A DNA stretch of 64,000 nt from Nocardioides sp. NBC_00368 (lineage in GTDB: Bacteria; Actinomycetota; Actinomycetes; Propionibacteriales; Nocardioidaceae). The translations under genes were made by a program, and so were the position numbers. This document shows, in pieces, positions 24,741-33,657 of the stretch (positions within the stretch are counted from its first letter, which is position 1; each line of letters starts with the position of its first letter). Under the pieces are notes generated by a model. It did no database searches and had not been told where the DNA came from. It saw only the letters and a program-made list of their open reading frames with translations. The stretch covers positions 5,973,001-6,037,000 of the forward strand of contig NZ_CP107970.1 in the NCBI RefSeq assembly GCF_036090055.1. Reading direction: 5' to 3'.

Positions 24741-26321
24741 CTAACGGAAACTCGGGTCCAGCGTCTTCGTAAAAAGAGCACCGCCGTCGACGTCGCGGAG
24801 AGTGACGGTGAGCTGCTGCGTACGTCCGTCGATCTCGACCTCGCCGAAGAACTGGAAGCCGTCGGCGGGTGAGGTGTTCGCGGCCGGGGGAGCGGCCACG
24901 AACTCGGCGGCCGGACCGAAGGTGGCGTCGAGCTTGTTGGGGCCGAAGGCACCGGCGTTGAGCGGTCCGGAGACGAACTCCCAGAACGGGTCGAAGTCCT
25001 GGTAGGCCGCGCGGTCGGGGTGGTAGGAGTGCGCGGCCGTGTAGTGGACGTCGGCCGTCAGCCAGACGTGGTTGCGGATGCCGAGGCGCTTGAGCCCGGT
25101 GAGCACCTTGGCGATGTCGAGCTCGCGGCCCAGCGGGGCACCGCCGTCGCCCTGGGAGATGCCCTCCTGCAGGGGACCGTCGGGAACGATCAGGCCGATC
25201 GGCAGGTCGGCGGCGATGACCTTCCAGGTGGCGCGGGAGGCGGCCAGCTCGCGCAGGAGCCAGCGGGTCTGGCGCTCGCCGAGCACGCCGCCGTCGGCGC
25301 TCGTCTCCGCGTCGGTCGTGTTGGCGTCCTTGTGGGTGCGCATGTCGAGGACGAACAGGTCCATCAGCGGGCCGTAGGACAGCTTGCGGTAGATGCGGCC
25401 GTCGGGGTCGGGGGAGGCGTCGCTGACCGGGATGTACTCGTGGAAGGCCTGCTTCGCGCGGGCCGCCAGGACGTCCACGCGGCGCTCGGTGTAGCGGCCG
25501 TCGTCGGGGAGGATCTCGCCCGGGTACCAGTTGTTGGTGACCTCGTGGTCGTCCCACTGCGCCACGATCGGGGTCTGGGCGAGGAAGGCCCGCCAGTTGT
25601 CGGCGAGCAGGTTGTAGGCGTACTGGCCGCGGAACTCGGCCAGCGTCTCGGCGACCTTGTGCTTCTCCTCGGTGACGATGTTGTTCCAGACCCGCCCGTC
25701 GGGGAGGGTCACGGTCGAGGTGAGCGGGCCGTCGGCGTAGACGTTGTCACCGGAGCTCAGGAAGAAGTCGGCCTCGCGCGCCGCCATCGCGGGCGCGATC
25801 CGGAAGCCACCGAAGTCGGGGTTGGCTCCCCAGCCCTGGCCGGCGATGTCGCCGGACCACAGGAACCGGATGTCCTGGCGCTTGCTCGGCGCCGTGCGGA
25901 GACGGCCCAGCTCCCAGGCGCTACCGCGCCGCGGGTCGTGGGGGTCGACGGCGCGGACCCGGTAGAAGTAGTCGCGCCCCGCCTCGAGGCCGTCGACCTT
26001 CAGCTCGCCGGTGAAGTCGCTCGTCGCGGTCACGACCGGTCCGCCGACCGGGCGCGCCCGGCGGAACGACTCGTCGGTGGAGATCTCGGCTACCAGGCGG
26101 GAGGTCTTGTCCGCTCGGCTCCACAGGACCCCGCCCCGGGCGCCGACGTCGCCCGACTGGACGCCGTGGGTGAGGGTCGGGCGGTTGCCGCGGACGAAGG
26201 CGGGGGCGGAGGCGGGGGCGGTGCGGGCGGCGTGCGCGGCTGCTGCGGTCGTGGGGATGACGAGTCCGGCACCGGCGGCGGCACCGAGGCCGAGGACGGA
26301 GCGGCGGTTGAGTGGGGTCAT
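24741..26321 (-). CDS. phoD: Alkaline phosphatase D family phosphoesterase
   Basis: A 526-residue secreted PhoD-type metallophosphoesterase that releases phosphate from esters. It has a Tat signal (MTPLNRRSVLGLGAAAGAGL then a hydrophobic stretch and AxA). An N-terminal fibronectin-like domain (HGVQSGDVGARGGVLWSRAD) follows, then the catalytic domain with FLWSGDIAGQGW, FLSSGDNVYADG, WDDHEVTNNWYPGE, LDMRTHKDAN and VWLTADVHYTA, the conserved metal ligands. Length is typical. The ATG at 26321 is preferred over a TTG six bases upstream. No Pho box was recognised. It is an independent transcript, ended by the hairpin at 24700. Confidence 0.94.
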   Translation of the reverse strand: MTPLNRRSVLGLGAAAGAGLVIPTTAAAAHAARTAPASAPAFVRGNRPTLTHGVQSGDVGARGGVLWSRADKTSRLVAEISTDESFRRARPVGGPVVTATSDFTGELKVDGLEAGRDYFYRVRAVDPHDPRRGSAWELGRLRTAPSKRQDIRFLWSGDIAGQGWGANPDFGGFRIAPAMAAREADFFLSSGDNVYADGPLTSTVTLPDGRVWNNIVTEEKHKVAETLAEFRGQYAYNLLADNWRAFLAQTPIVAQWDDHEVTNNWYPGEILPDDGRYTERRVDVLAARAKQAFHEYIPVSDASPDPDGRIYRKLSYGPLMDLFVLDMRTHKDANTTDAETSADGGVLGERQTRWLLRELAASRATWKVIAADLPIGLIVPDGPLQEGISQGDGGAPLGRELDIAKVLTGLKRLGIRNHVWLTADVHYTAAHSYHPDRAAYQDFDPFWEFVSGPLNAGAFGPNKLDATFGPAAEFVAAPPAANTSPADGFQFFGEVEIDGRTQQLTVTLRDVDGGALFTKTLDPSFR

Positions 26322-26507
26322 GAGCAAAACCTGCCGATGCCCGCGGAACTACTGGTGAGTTCCGCGGGTCGTGTCGGTGAACACGTACGCGGAAGGTGTC
26401 TGCAGCGGGTGAAGAAAATTCTTTTCACCATGATGTCGAGATCGCCGGGCGGGCTCCGAGAGAGGGGTGAAGGCCGGAGACGCCGGCCGTACCTGAGGAG
26501 CGACATC

Positions 26508-26951
26508 ATGAACGACGAGTACGCCACGCCCGCAGCGCCCGCCCCGAGCCCGGCGGTCCGCGCCCTGGATCGGCTGATCGGCACCTGGAAGGTCACCGGC
26601 GGAGCGGAGGGCGAGGTCACCTACCGCTGGATGGACGGTGGCTACTTCCTGCTCCAGGACGTTCGCCTGGAGCAGTTCGGGCAGGTCACGACCGGGATCG
26701 AGGTGATCGGCAACCTGCGTCCTTTCGGTGAGGAGCCGAGCGCCGACGTGCACTCGCGCTACTACGACAACACCGGCGCCACCCTCGACTACGTCTACGA
26801 GCTCGACGGCGACACGCTCACCATCTGGGGCGGGGAGAAGGGATCGCCAGTCAAGTTCGTCGGCGTCTTCGACGAGACCGGCGACGTCATGACCGGCGAG
26901 TGGGACTACGCCGGCCAGGGCGGCTACGAGTCGACGATGACCCGGGCCTGA
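26508..26951 (+). CDS. DUF1579-like small protein
   Basis: A 147-residue protein starting after TGAGGAGCGACATC. The core (ALDRLIGTWKVTGGAEGEVT... GGYFLLQDVRLEQFG... IWGGEKGSPVKFVGVFDETG... GEWDYAGQGGYESTMTR) fits the lipocalin-like DUF1579 family, which has no firm biochemical role. It probably forms a beta-barrel that binds a small ligand. Its 3' end overlaps the convergent ECF sigma gene by 28 bases, so the two could interfere transcriptionally. Genes of this type often sit beside ECF42-type sigma factors and DGPF proteins, and may belong to their regulon (inference). Confidence 0.82.
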   Translation: MNDEYATPAAPAPSPAVRALDRLIGTWKVTGGAEGEVTYRWMDGGYFLLQDVRLEQFGQVTTGIEVIGNLRPFGEEPSADVHSRYYDNTGATLDYVYELDGDTLTIWGGEKGSPVKFVGVFDETGDVMTGEWDYAGQGGYESTMTRA

Positions 26952-28168
26952 TCCGCGCGCCGCAGCAGATAGTCGCGCTCGGCCTCGTTGGCGGTCAGCT
27001 CCGCAGCCGCCCGGAACTGGGCGGCTGCGGACGGGTCGCGCCGTTGGTCGAGCAGGTGCGCCCGCACCGCCAGGAACCGCTGCGCGGTCAACGGATCGCC
27101 GGCGAGGCCGTGCTCGGCGTCGAGCTCGTCGAGCAGCCGCAGACCGACCACCGGGCCGAACGCCTGGGCCGCCGCGACCACCCGGCCCAGGCGCACCGGT
27201 GCGGTGGGCAGCGTACGTTCCAGCAGCAGGTAGAGGCCGAGGATCTCGCGCCAGTCGGTGTCTGCTGGGGACTCCGCTCGCGCGTGGACGGCTGCGATCG
27301 CCGCCTGGAGCAGGAAGGGCCCCGGCTCGCCGGCGCCCCACACCTCCTCCAGCACTGCCACGCCCTCGTCGAGCAGAGCCCGGTCCCACCGCGTCCGGTC
27401 CTGCTCGGCCAGCGGCACCAGGCCGAGGTCCGGGGCGGTGCGTGCGGGCCGGCGTGTCTCGGTGAGCAGCATCAGCGCCAGCAGTCCGGCGACCTCGGGC
27501 TGATCGGGAGCGATCCGGCGGAGCATCCGGGTCAGCCGGATCGCCTCGTGCGCCAGGTCGACCCGGCCCAGCTCGGCCCCGGCGGTGGCGGTGTAGCCCT
27601 CGTTGAAGACGAGATAGAGCACGTCGAGCACCGCACCGACCCGCTCCTCGCGTTCCCCCTCTCCGGGAGGCGTGAACCGGGCGTCTGCCTTGCGCAGCGT
27701 CTGCTTCGCCCGGCTGATCCGGGTGCCCATGGTGGTCTCCGAGACGCCGTACGCATGGGCGATCTCGGTCGTCGTCAGTCCCCCGACGGCGCGCAGCGTG
27801 AGGGCGACCTGGGAGGTCCGCGACAGCGCTGGATGGCAGCACAGCAGCAACAGCGTCAAGCTGTCGTCGCTCGCCGCCGCTGGGCCTGCCGGAGTGACCA
27901 CCTCGGCGATCCCGACCTGCAGCTCGCGACGGTGGGCCGCCTGCTCGGTGCGGAGCAGGTCCACCATCCGCCGGTATCCGATCCGGGTCAGCCACGAGCG
28001 CGGGTTCTCCGGCACCCCGTCGCGCGCCCACTGGACGCTGGCGTCCAGCAGCGCTTCCTGGACCGCGTCCTCGGCCGCCTCGAACCGTCCGAAGCGGCGG
28101 ACCAGGGCGCCGAGGACGTACGGCGCCTCCGTACGAAGAAGGTCCTCGAGAACCGCTGGTCCGGCCAT
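26924..28168 (-). CDS. ECF42-type RNA polymerase sigma factor with C-terminal extension
   Basis: A 414-residue sigma factor. Region 2 (FEAAEDAVQEALLDASVQWARDG, about 28-50) and region 4 (LTTTEIAHAYGVSETTMGTRISRAKQTL, about 129-156) are followed by a long TPR-like DUF6596 domain containing LYLVFNEGYTA, DLAHEAIRLTRML and LAEQDRTRWDRALL. This architecture, with a DGPF/YCII gene next door, defines the ECF42 group, where the C-terminal extension replaces an anti-sigma factor. The ATG at 28168 is used; in-frame sequence further upstream runs into the divergent gene. Only 25 bases separate it from the DGPF gene. Confidence 0.92.
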   Translation of the reverse strand: MAGPAVLEDLLRTEAPYVLGALVRRFGRFEAAEDAVQEALLDASVQWARDGVPENPRSWLTRIGYRRMVDLLRTEQAAHRRELQVGIAEVVTPAGPAAASDDSLTLLLLCCHPALSRTSQVALTLRAVGGLTTTEIAHAYGVSETTMGTRISRAKQTLRKADARFTPPGEGEREERVGAVLDVLYLVFNEGYTATAGAELGRVDLAHEAIRLTRMLRRIAPDQPEVAGLLALMLLTETRRPARTAPDLGLVPLAEQDRTRWDRALLDEGVAVLEEVWGAGEPGPFLLQAAIAAVHARAESPADTDWREILGLYLLLERTLPTAPVRLGRVVAAAQAFGPVVGLRLLDELDAEHGLAGDPLTAQRFLAVRAHLLDQRRDPSAAAQFRAAAELTANEAERDYLLRRADQARVIVDS

Positions 28169-28193
28169 GTCCACAGAGACTAGTTTCGAGGGC

Positions 28194-28562
28194 ATGAAAT
28201 ACCTGTTGCTGGGATACACGCCCGCCGACGCGTGGGAAGCTTCGGACACCGCCTCCGAGGAAGCGCTCGCGGCCTTCGCGGAGTACCAGAAGTTCGAGGA
28301 GGAGCTGGTCGCCAACGGCGAGCTGGTCAGCACCGAGGGGCTTGGGCACCCCGCGGTCTCCGTCACGGTCCGGCCAGGTGAGGACGGCCCCGTCGCCACC
28401 GACGGTCCGTTCGCCGAGCTGAAGGAGGTGCTGGCCAGCTTCGCGGTCATCGACGTGGCCAGCCAGCAGCGCGCCATCGACATCGTGTCGCGGATCGTCG
28501 CGGTCCTCGGTGAGCCCATCGAGATCCGTCCCGTGATGGGAGACGACTTCGCGCAGGTGTGA
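28194..28562 (+). CDS. DGPF/YCII-related domain protein
   Basis: A 122-residue YCII-like protein beginning MKYLLLGYTPADAWEA and carrying the hallmark TDGPFAELKEVLASFAVID. Proteins of this family are ferredoxin-like folds, partners of ECF42-type sigma factors, with no settled enzymatic role. It is divergent from the sigma gene with only 25 bases between start codons, so the two promoters must overlap the coding regions or the transcripts must be leaderless. It is probably controlled by the neighbouring sigma factor (inference). Confidence 0.9.
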   Translation: MKYLLLGYTPADAWEASDTASEEALAAFAEYQKFEEELVANGELVSTEGLGHPAVSVTVRPGEDGPVATDGPFAELKEVLASFAVIDVASQQRAIDIVSRIVAVLGEPIEIRPVMGDDFAQV

Positions 28563-28595
28563 CCTGCTGGGATACGGCTGGCAGTATCTGCGGTG

Positions 28596-29531
28596 ATGTG
28601 GGCAAGAAGGAAGACGTACGTCGCCGCGCTACTGCTCCTGGTGGCGCCGGCGGTGTTCGGCTGCGCCGCCGAGCCGAGGACCGAGGCGGAGTCGGCTTCG
28701 CCGTCGGCGCCTGCGGAGCCCGAGACCGAGACCGGAAAGCAGGCCAGCCCGGCGCCACGCGCGCCTGAGTCGCTCGATATCCCGTCCGTCGCACCCGCTC
28801 AGGACCGTGGGATCGTCGAGGGCGGTGACCTGAGCTGGCCGCAGTGCCCTGAGGGGATGGGCATCAAGGAGCGCCGGACGCTGGGGCTGCCGATGCCGCT
28901 CGAGTCGGCGGAGTACGTGATCATCGGGCTCACCAACGGCCCGGCGTTCACCCCCAACCCCTGCTTGGCCTCACAGGCCGAGTGGGCCAAGAAGAACAAG
29001 GTGATGACCTCGGCCTACGCGGTCGTCTCCTATCCCACGGCCGCCACCCTCCGCGAGCGTGGCGAGGAGGGCCCCGGAGACCCGGAGACGAAGATCGGCC
29101 GGCTGACCAACGTGGGCTACCAGCAGGCTCGGTGGAACCTCGACCAGATGAAGCGTGCCGGGCTGGAGTCTCCCTCGGTGTGGCTCGACGTCGAGCCGGT
29201 CGCGGTGTGGGAGTGGTCCGACGACGTCGCGGCCAACCAGGCGGTCGTCCAGGGTGCCGTGGCCGGCTACCGAGACGCCGGGAAGCGGGTCGGGGTCTAC
29301 TCGATCGAGGGGCTGTGGACACCGATCGTCGGAGACCTCCAGCTGCAGCTGCCCGAGTGGCGCCCGGCGGGCGAGACGTCGCGGGCCGCGGCGCTGGAGC
29401 GCTGCGACGGGGAGTGGATGTTCCAGGGCGGTGCCGCGGTGATGGTGCAGTGGCTCGAGGGTGGTCGCGACCGCAACGTGACGTGCCCGGGCGAGTCGGT
29501 GCAGCTGCCGCTTTGGTTCCATCAGTACTGA
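28596..29531 (+). CDS. Secreted lipoprotein with DUF1906-like (glycoside hydrolase-like) domain
   Basis: A 311-residue protein with a signal peptide ([19 protein letters not shown]) ending in the lipobox FGCAA. An acidic Ser/Pro-rich linker of about 40 residues leads to a TIM-barrel-like domain with [43 protein letters not shown] and [10 protein letters not shown], which resembles GH25/DUF1906 enzymes that act on cell-wall glycans. The acidic pair in WLDVEP is a candidate catalytic site. It lies just upstream of lepA on the same strand. GTG 28593, one codon earlier, is an equal start choice. Confidence 0.78.
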   Translation: MWARRKTYVAALLLLVAPAVFGCAAEPRTEAESASPSAPAEPETETGKQASPAPRAPESLDIPSVAPAQDRGIVEGGDLSWPQCPEGMGIKERRTLGLPMPLESAEYVIIGLTNGPAFTPNPCLASQAEWAKKNKVMTSAYAVVSYPTAATLRERGEEGPGDPETKIGRLTNVGYQQARWNLDQMKRAGLESPSVWLDVEPVAVWEWSDDVAANQAVVQGAVAGYRDAGKRVGVYSIEGLWTPIVGDLQLQLPEWRPAGETSRAAALERCDGEWMFQGGAAVMVQWLEGGRDRNVTCPGESVQLPLWFHQY

Positions 29532-29553
29532 GCGTGGGAGGATGGCCCCCATC

Positions 29554-31416
29554 ATGAGTGCTGCCCCGAAGCCCGGCTCCACGCCCCCGGCGATCATCCG
29601 CAACTTCTGCATCATCGCCCACATCGACCACGGCAAGTCGACGTTGGCCGACCGGATGCTGCAGCTGACCGGTGTGGTCGACGAGCGCGCCGCGCGGGCG
29701 CAGTACCTCGACCGCATGGACATCGAGCGCGAGCGCGGGATCACGATCAAGTCCCAGGCCGTGCGGATGCCGTGGACGGTCACCGAGGGCCAGGAGAACG
29801 CCGTCGAGGGCGAGACGTACGTCCTCAACATGATCGACACCCCCGGCCACGTCGACTTCACCTACGAGGTCTCCCGGTCCCTGCAGGCCTGCGAGGCGGC
29901 GATCCTGCTCGTCGACGCGGCCCAGGGCATCGAGGCGCAGACCCTGGCCAACCTCTACCTGGCGATGGGTGCCGACCTGCACATCATCCCGGTGCTCAAC
30001 AAGATCGACCTGCCCTCGGCCAACCCGGAGAAGTACGCCCTGGAGCTGGCCAACCTCGTCGGCTGCGAGCCCGAGGACGTGCTCCAGGTGAGCGCCAAGA
30101 CCGGGCTCGGCGTCGAGGCGCTGCTCAACGAGATCGTGGCGCAGACCCCGCCGCCGGTGGGTGACCCGGACGCGCCCGCGCGGGCGCTGATCTTCGACTC
30201 GGTCTACGACACCTACCGGGGCGTCGTGACGTACGTCCGGGTCTTCGACGGCTCGCTGAAGCACCGCGACAAGATCAAGATGATGTCGACCGGAGCCGTC
30301 CACGAGATGCTCGAGCTCGGCGTGATCTCGCCGGAGCCGGTGAAGGCCGACCACATCGGCGTGGGCGAGACCGGCTATCTGATCACCGGCGTGAAGGACG
30401 TGCGCCAGTCGCGCGTCGGTGACACCGTCACCAACAACGGCCGGCCCGCCGAGGAGATGCTTGGTGGCTACTCCCACCCCAACCCGATGGTCTTCGCCGG
30501 GCTCTACCCCATCGACGGCGACCAGTACCCCGACCTGCGCGAGGCGCTCGACAAGCTTCAGCTCAACGATGCTGCGCTGACGTACGAACCGGAGACCTCC
30601 GGCGCTCTCGGCTTCGGCTTCCGCTGCGGCTTCCTGGGCCTGCTCCACATGGAGATCACCCGCGACCGGCTCGAGCGCGAGTTCAACCTCGACCTGATCT
30701 CGACCGCGCCCAACGTGGTCTACGACGTGGTCATGGAGGACGGCACCGAGCACATCGTGACCAACCCCTCGGAGTTCCCCGAGGGCAAGATCAACGAGGT
30801 CCGCGAGCCGGTCGTCAACGCCACGATCCTGGCGCCGTCCGACTACATCGGCACCATCATGGAGCTGTGCCAGAACAAGCGCGGCACCCTGCAGGGGATG
30901 GACTACCTCTCCGAGGACCGCGTCGAGATGCGCTACGTCCTGCCGATGGGCGAGATCGCCTTCGACTTCTTCGACCAGCTCAAGTCGAAGACCAAGGGGT
31001 ACGCCTCGCTCAACTACGAGTTCTCCGGCGACCAGGCCGCCGACCTGGTCAAGGTCGACATCCTGCTCCAGGGCGAGCCCGTCGACGCCTTCTCCGCCAT
31101 CGTCCACCGCGACGCCGCCTACAACTACGGCGTCATGATGGCCGGCAAGCTCAAGGAGCTCATCCCTAGGCAGCAGTTCGAGGTGCCCATCCAGGCCGCC
31201 ATCGGCGCCCGTGTCATCGCTCGTGAGAACATCCGCGCCATCCGCAAGGACGTCCTCGCCAAGTGCTACGGCGGTGACATCTCGCGTAAGCGCAAGCTGC
31301 TCGAGAAGCAGAAGGAGGGCAAGAAGCGGATGAAGATGGTCGGTCGCGTCGAGGTGCCTCAGGAGGCCTTCGTCGCTGCTCTCTCCACCACTCAGACTTC
31401 CGGCGACAAGAAGTAG
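29554..31416 (+). CDS. lepA: Elongation factor 4 (LepA GTPase)
   Basis: A 620-residue translational GTPase that back-translocates or remodels stalled ribosomes. G1 is [11 protein letters not shown]2 lies in the RGITIK segment, G3 is DTPGHVDF, G4 is NKIDLP and G5 SAKTG. The LepA-specific C-terminal domain ends with [20 protein letters not shown] and [23 protein letters not shown] lies about 12 bases before the ATG at 29554; an ATG at 29542 directly abuts that motif and is less likely. The gene marks the conserved backbone; accessory DNA follows it. Confidence 0.97.
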   Translation: MSAAPKPGSTPPAIIRNFCIIAHIDHGKSTLADRMLQLTGVVDERAARAQYLDRMDIERERGITIKSQAVRMPWTVTEGQENAVEGETYVLNMIDTPGHVDFTYEVSRSLQACEAAILLVDAAQGIEAQTLANLYLAMGADLHIIPVLNKIDLPSANPEKYALELANLVGCEPEDVLQVSAKTGLGVEALLNEIVAQTPPPVGDPDAPARALIFDSVYDTYRGVVTYVRVFDGSLKHRDKIKMMSTGAVHEMLELGVISPEPVKADHIGVGETGYLITGVKDVRQSRVGDTVTNNGRPAEEMLGGYSHPNPMVFAGLYPIDGDQYPDLREALDKLQLNDAALTYEPETSGALGFGFRCGFLGLLHMEITRDRLEREFNLDLISTAPNVVYDVVMEDGTEHIVTNPSEFPEGKINEVREPVVNATILAPSDYIGTIMELCQNKRGTLQGMDYLSEDRVEMRYVLPMGEIAFDFFDQLKSKTKGYASLNYEFSGDQAADLVKVDILLQGEPVDAFSAIVHRDAAYNYGVMMAGKLKELIPRQQFEVPIQAAIGARVIARENIRAIRKDVLAKCYGGDISRKRKLLEKQKEGKKRMKMVGRVEVPQEAFVAALSTTQTSGDKK

Positions 31417-31759
31417 TTTTCCGCTGGGCGGAGGCGTGTCGGGACCCGGTGCACCGGTGGTCGAGCTTGTCGAGACCACCCGTGAGGAAACCTCGGTTCA
31501 GCGACTGTGTTTTCGTTTCAGGGTTCGCCGCCGACCCTTGCTTTGAGTGTTTCTCAATCGTGCACCGCGTCAAGGACGCCCTTCGGGCGCCGGCTTCGCC
31601 GGCCGCTTCGCGGTCCTTGACTCGGCACCCGATCGAGAAAGATTTCGCTGTATCGGGGCGGCGGCGAGAGTGTGGCGCAGCACTCACGTGTCTTGTTCGC
31701 TAACTGTGTAATGTGGGTCTGACCAGCAAAAATAGGTGGTGCCATGATGATCGATCGCA
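31417..31759. other. Structured, AT-richer intergenic region before the DUF222 gene
   Basis: About 340 bases without a supported gene. In order it holds an imperfect palindrome GGTGGTCGAG...CGAGACCACC (31456-31480), a region with TTTTCG and GGGTTCG motifs, the four-helix element at 31569-31621 inside a longer imperfect dyad (about 31550-31641), and an AT-rich stretch leading to a consensus -10 box. Confidence 0.6.
31569..31621. repeat. Closed four-way-junction inverted-repeat element
   Basis: GTCAAGGAC pairs with GTCCTTGAC. Between them three hairpins follow with no unpaired base: GCCC-TTC-GGGC (31578-31588), GCCGGC-TTC-GCCGGC (31589-31603) and CGC-TTC-GCG (31604-31612). The flanks continue the symmetry imperfectly (TTTCTC/GAGAAA, GTGC/GCAC). 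The folding is seen directly in the sequence; the function is unknown. Confidence 0.85.
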
Positions 31760-31772
31760 TATAATAAGCATT
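31760..31772 (+). promoter_or_regulatory. Consensus -10 box of the DUF222-HNH gene
   Basis: TATAAT (31760-31765) is a perfect sigma-70/SigA -10 element, followed by seven bases and the ATG at 31773. Transcription should start at or one base from the start codon, giving a leaderless mRNA, and indeed no Shine-Dalgarno is present. No clear -35 box was found. Confidence 0.65.
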
Positions 31773-33065
31773 ATGTACGAGACCCTCGACCGCCTCCTTG
31801 ACGGGCCACCTCCCGGTGCGCCCGAGCGCGAGCTGGTCGACTGGATCTCTCGCCTCGAAGCGGTCAAGTGCCGCGCGGAGGCGGTGCAGGCAGAGGCTTC
31901 GGTGCGTCTCGAGGAAGCCGCCCGGGCACGGCAGACCAAGGCCGGCGTGCCGGCCCGGAAGCTTGGCGAAGGGGTGGCCTCGCAGGTCGCGCTCGCCCGG
32001 CGGGTCTCACCGGCTCGGGGTGCGAAGCTGCTCGGACTGGCGAAGATCCTCCTCACCGAGATGCCGCACACGCTCGCTCTGATGAAGGCCGGGCTGTTCT
32101 CGCAGTGGCAGGCCACCATCCTGGCCCGCGAAACCGCCTGCCTCTCGCTCGATGACCGTCGGGTCATCGACCACGAACTCTGTGCCACCGGGTCGAACGG
32201 GAAGCCCGCGAAGGCGATGTCGATGGGACTGCGGCAGCTCGAGAACGCCGCCAAGAAGCTCGCCATCACCCTCGACCAAGCCTCCGTGGTCGCCCGAGCC
32301 GCCAACGCCGAGAAAGACCGCCGGGTGAGTGTGCGGCCGGCGCCGGACACGATGACCTGGCTCGGCGCCCTGCTCCCGGTCAAGGACGGCGTCGCCGTGT
32401 TCGCCGCCTTGGATCAGGCCGCCAATGCCGCCCGTGCCGCCGGTGATGAACGGTCCCGGGGTCAGGTCATGGCCGACACCCTGGTCGACCGGGTCACCGG
32501 CCGCGAGACCGGGGCGAAGCCGCGGATCGAGGTCAAGATCGTCATGACCGCCGACTCACTTGCTAACACCAGCGACCAGCCCGCGTTGGTGGAGGGCTAC
32601 GGCCCGGTCCCCGCCAGCTGGGCGCGGGAGGCGCTGGCCGATGCCGAGGTCTTCGTGCGCCGCCTGTTCACCGACCCCGCCGGGCAACTGGTCGCGATGG
32701 AATCACGCTCCCGCAAAGCCCCCGACGGACTCGCCGAGTTCATCACCACCCGCGACAGCGGGATCTGCCGCACCAACGGCTGTGACGCCCCGATCCGCAA
32801 CATCGACCACATCGAGCGTCACGCCGATGGCGGAGAAACCAGCGCCCAGAATCTGCAGGGGTTGTGCGAACGATGCAACCAAGCCAAAGAAGCCCTCGGC
32901 TGGCAAGCCCGACCCGGCCCCGACGGCAGCATCACCACGATCACACCGACGGGCCACGTCTACACCAGCCCACCACCTGACACCTGGGGACAAGATCCAC
33001 CGCCCCTGTCCCGGGCGGAGTTCACGCTGCGCGACGTACTCCTGGACCAGACCCTCGCGGCGTGA
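31773..33065 (+). CDS. DUF222 / HNH endonuclease domain protein (13E12 type)
   Basis: A 430-residue protein with an N-terminal helical DUF222 domain (about 1-290) and a C-terminal HNH nuclease motif (CRTNGCDAPIRNIDHIERHA, then GGETSAQNLQGLCERCNQAK). It belongs to the 13E12 repeat family, present in many near-identical copies in mycobacteria and nocardioforms, sometimes in repetitive elements. HNH residues look intact (DHIERH, N, CxxC). Its biological role is unknown; mobility has been proposed. The start at ATG 31773 sits just after a TATAAT box. The structured intergenic element upstream may belong to the same repeat unit. Confidence 0.9.
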   Translation: MYETLDRLLDGPPPGAPERELVDWISRLEAVKCRAEAVQAEASVRLEEAARARQTKAGVPARKLGEGVASQVALARRVSPARGAKLLGLAKILLTEMPHTLALMKAGLFSQWQATILARETACLSLDDRRVIDHELCATGSNGKPAKAMSMGLRQLENAAKKLAITLDQASVVARAANAEKDRRVSVRPAPDTMTWLGALLPVKDGVAVFAALDQAANAARAAGDERSRGQVMADTLVDRVTGRETGAKPRIEVKIVMTADSLANTSDQPALVEGYGPVPASWAREALADAEVFVRRLFTDPAGQLVAMESRSRKAPDGLAEFITTRDSGICRTNGCDAPIRNIDHIERHADGGETSAQNLQGLCERCNQAKEALGWQARPGPDGSITTITPTGHVYTSPPPDTWGQDPPPLSRAEFTLRDVLLDQTLAA

Positions 33066-33165
33066 CTCGCGACGTCCTACCCTCGGAGGGGACAGCCTTT
33101 CCCGGGGTCGAACTGGTCGTCCTTGACAGCGGCGCCTCGTCGGGGGCGGCGAGCGGGGAGGGGAC

Positions 33166-33657
33166 GTGGACGCGACCCAGGTCTCGGGGAAGCGGAGCGG
33201 AGCGGAAGCTGCGCGGGAGTTCGACGACTTCGTCGAGGCCTGCTCCACGCGGCTGCTGCGGACCGCCTACCTGCTGACCCACGATCGGGAGCGCGCCGAG
33301 GATCTGCTGCAGACGGCGCTGGTGAAGGCGTGGCGGTCCTGGTCGCGGATCGACGGCGACCCGGCGGCGTACGTGAGCAAGATCCTGGTCAACACCTACG
33401 CGACCTGGTGGCGGCGCAGGCGGAACGACGCGGACCGTGCGGCGACGCATGACCTGTGGACGGCGTTGGGCAGGCTGCCGAGGAGGCAGCGGGCGGTGAT
33501 CGTGCTGCGGTACGCCGAGGACCTCAGCGAAGCGGAGACGGCTCGGTTGCTCGGCTGCTCGGTGGGCACCGTGAAGAGCCAGCGGGTGAAGGCACTGGCC
33601 AAGCTGCGCCTCGACGACGCTTCGGTCCAGGAGACGCACGGGGAGGCGGCGCGATGA
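33166..33657 (+). CDS. SigE-family ECF RNA polymerase sigma factor
   Basis: A 163-residue two-region sigma factor. Region 2 spans FDDFVEACSTRLLRTAYLLT to LLQTALVKAWRSW (about 19-60). Region 4 contains LPRRQRAVIVLRYAEDLSEAETARLLGCSVGTVKSQRVKALAKL (about 105-150). It resembles the actinobacterial SigE-like family (TIGR02983 type) that is co-encoded with a membrane partner. The GTG at 33166 follows GAGGGGAC. Its stop overlaps the ATG of the next gene (ATGA), a membrane-anchored protein likely to hold it inactive. The signal sensed is unknown. An autoregulated promoter was not recognised. Confidence 0.92.
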   Translation: MDATQVSGKRSGAEAAREFDDFVEACSTRLLRTAYLLTHDRERAEDLLQTALVKAWRSWSRIDGDPAAYVSKILVNTYATWWRRRRNDADRAATHDLWTALGRLPRRQRAVIVLRYAEDLSEAETARLLGCSVGTVKSQRVKALAKLRLDDASVQETHGEAAR

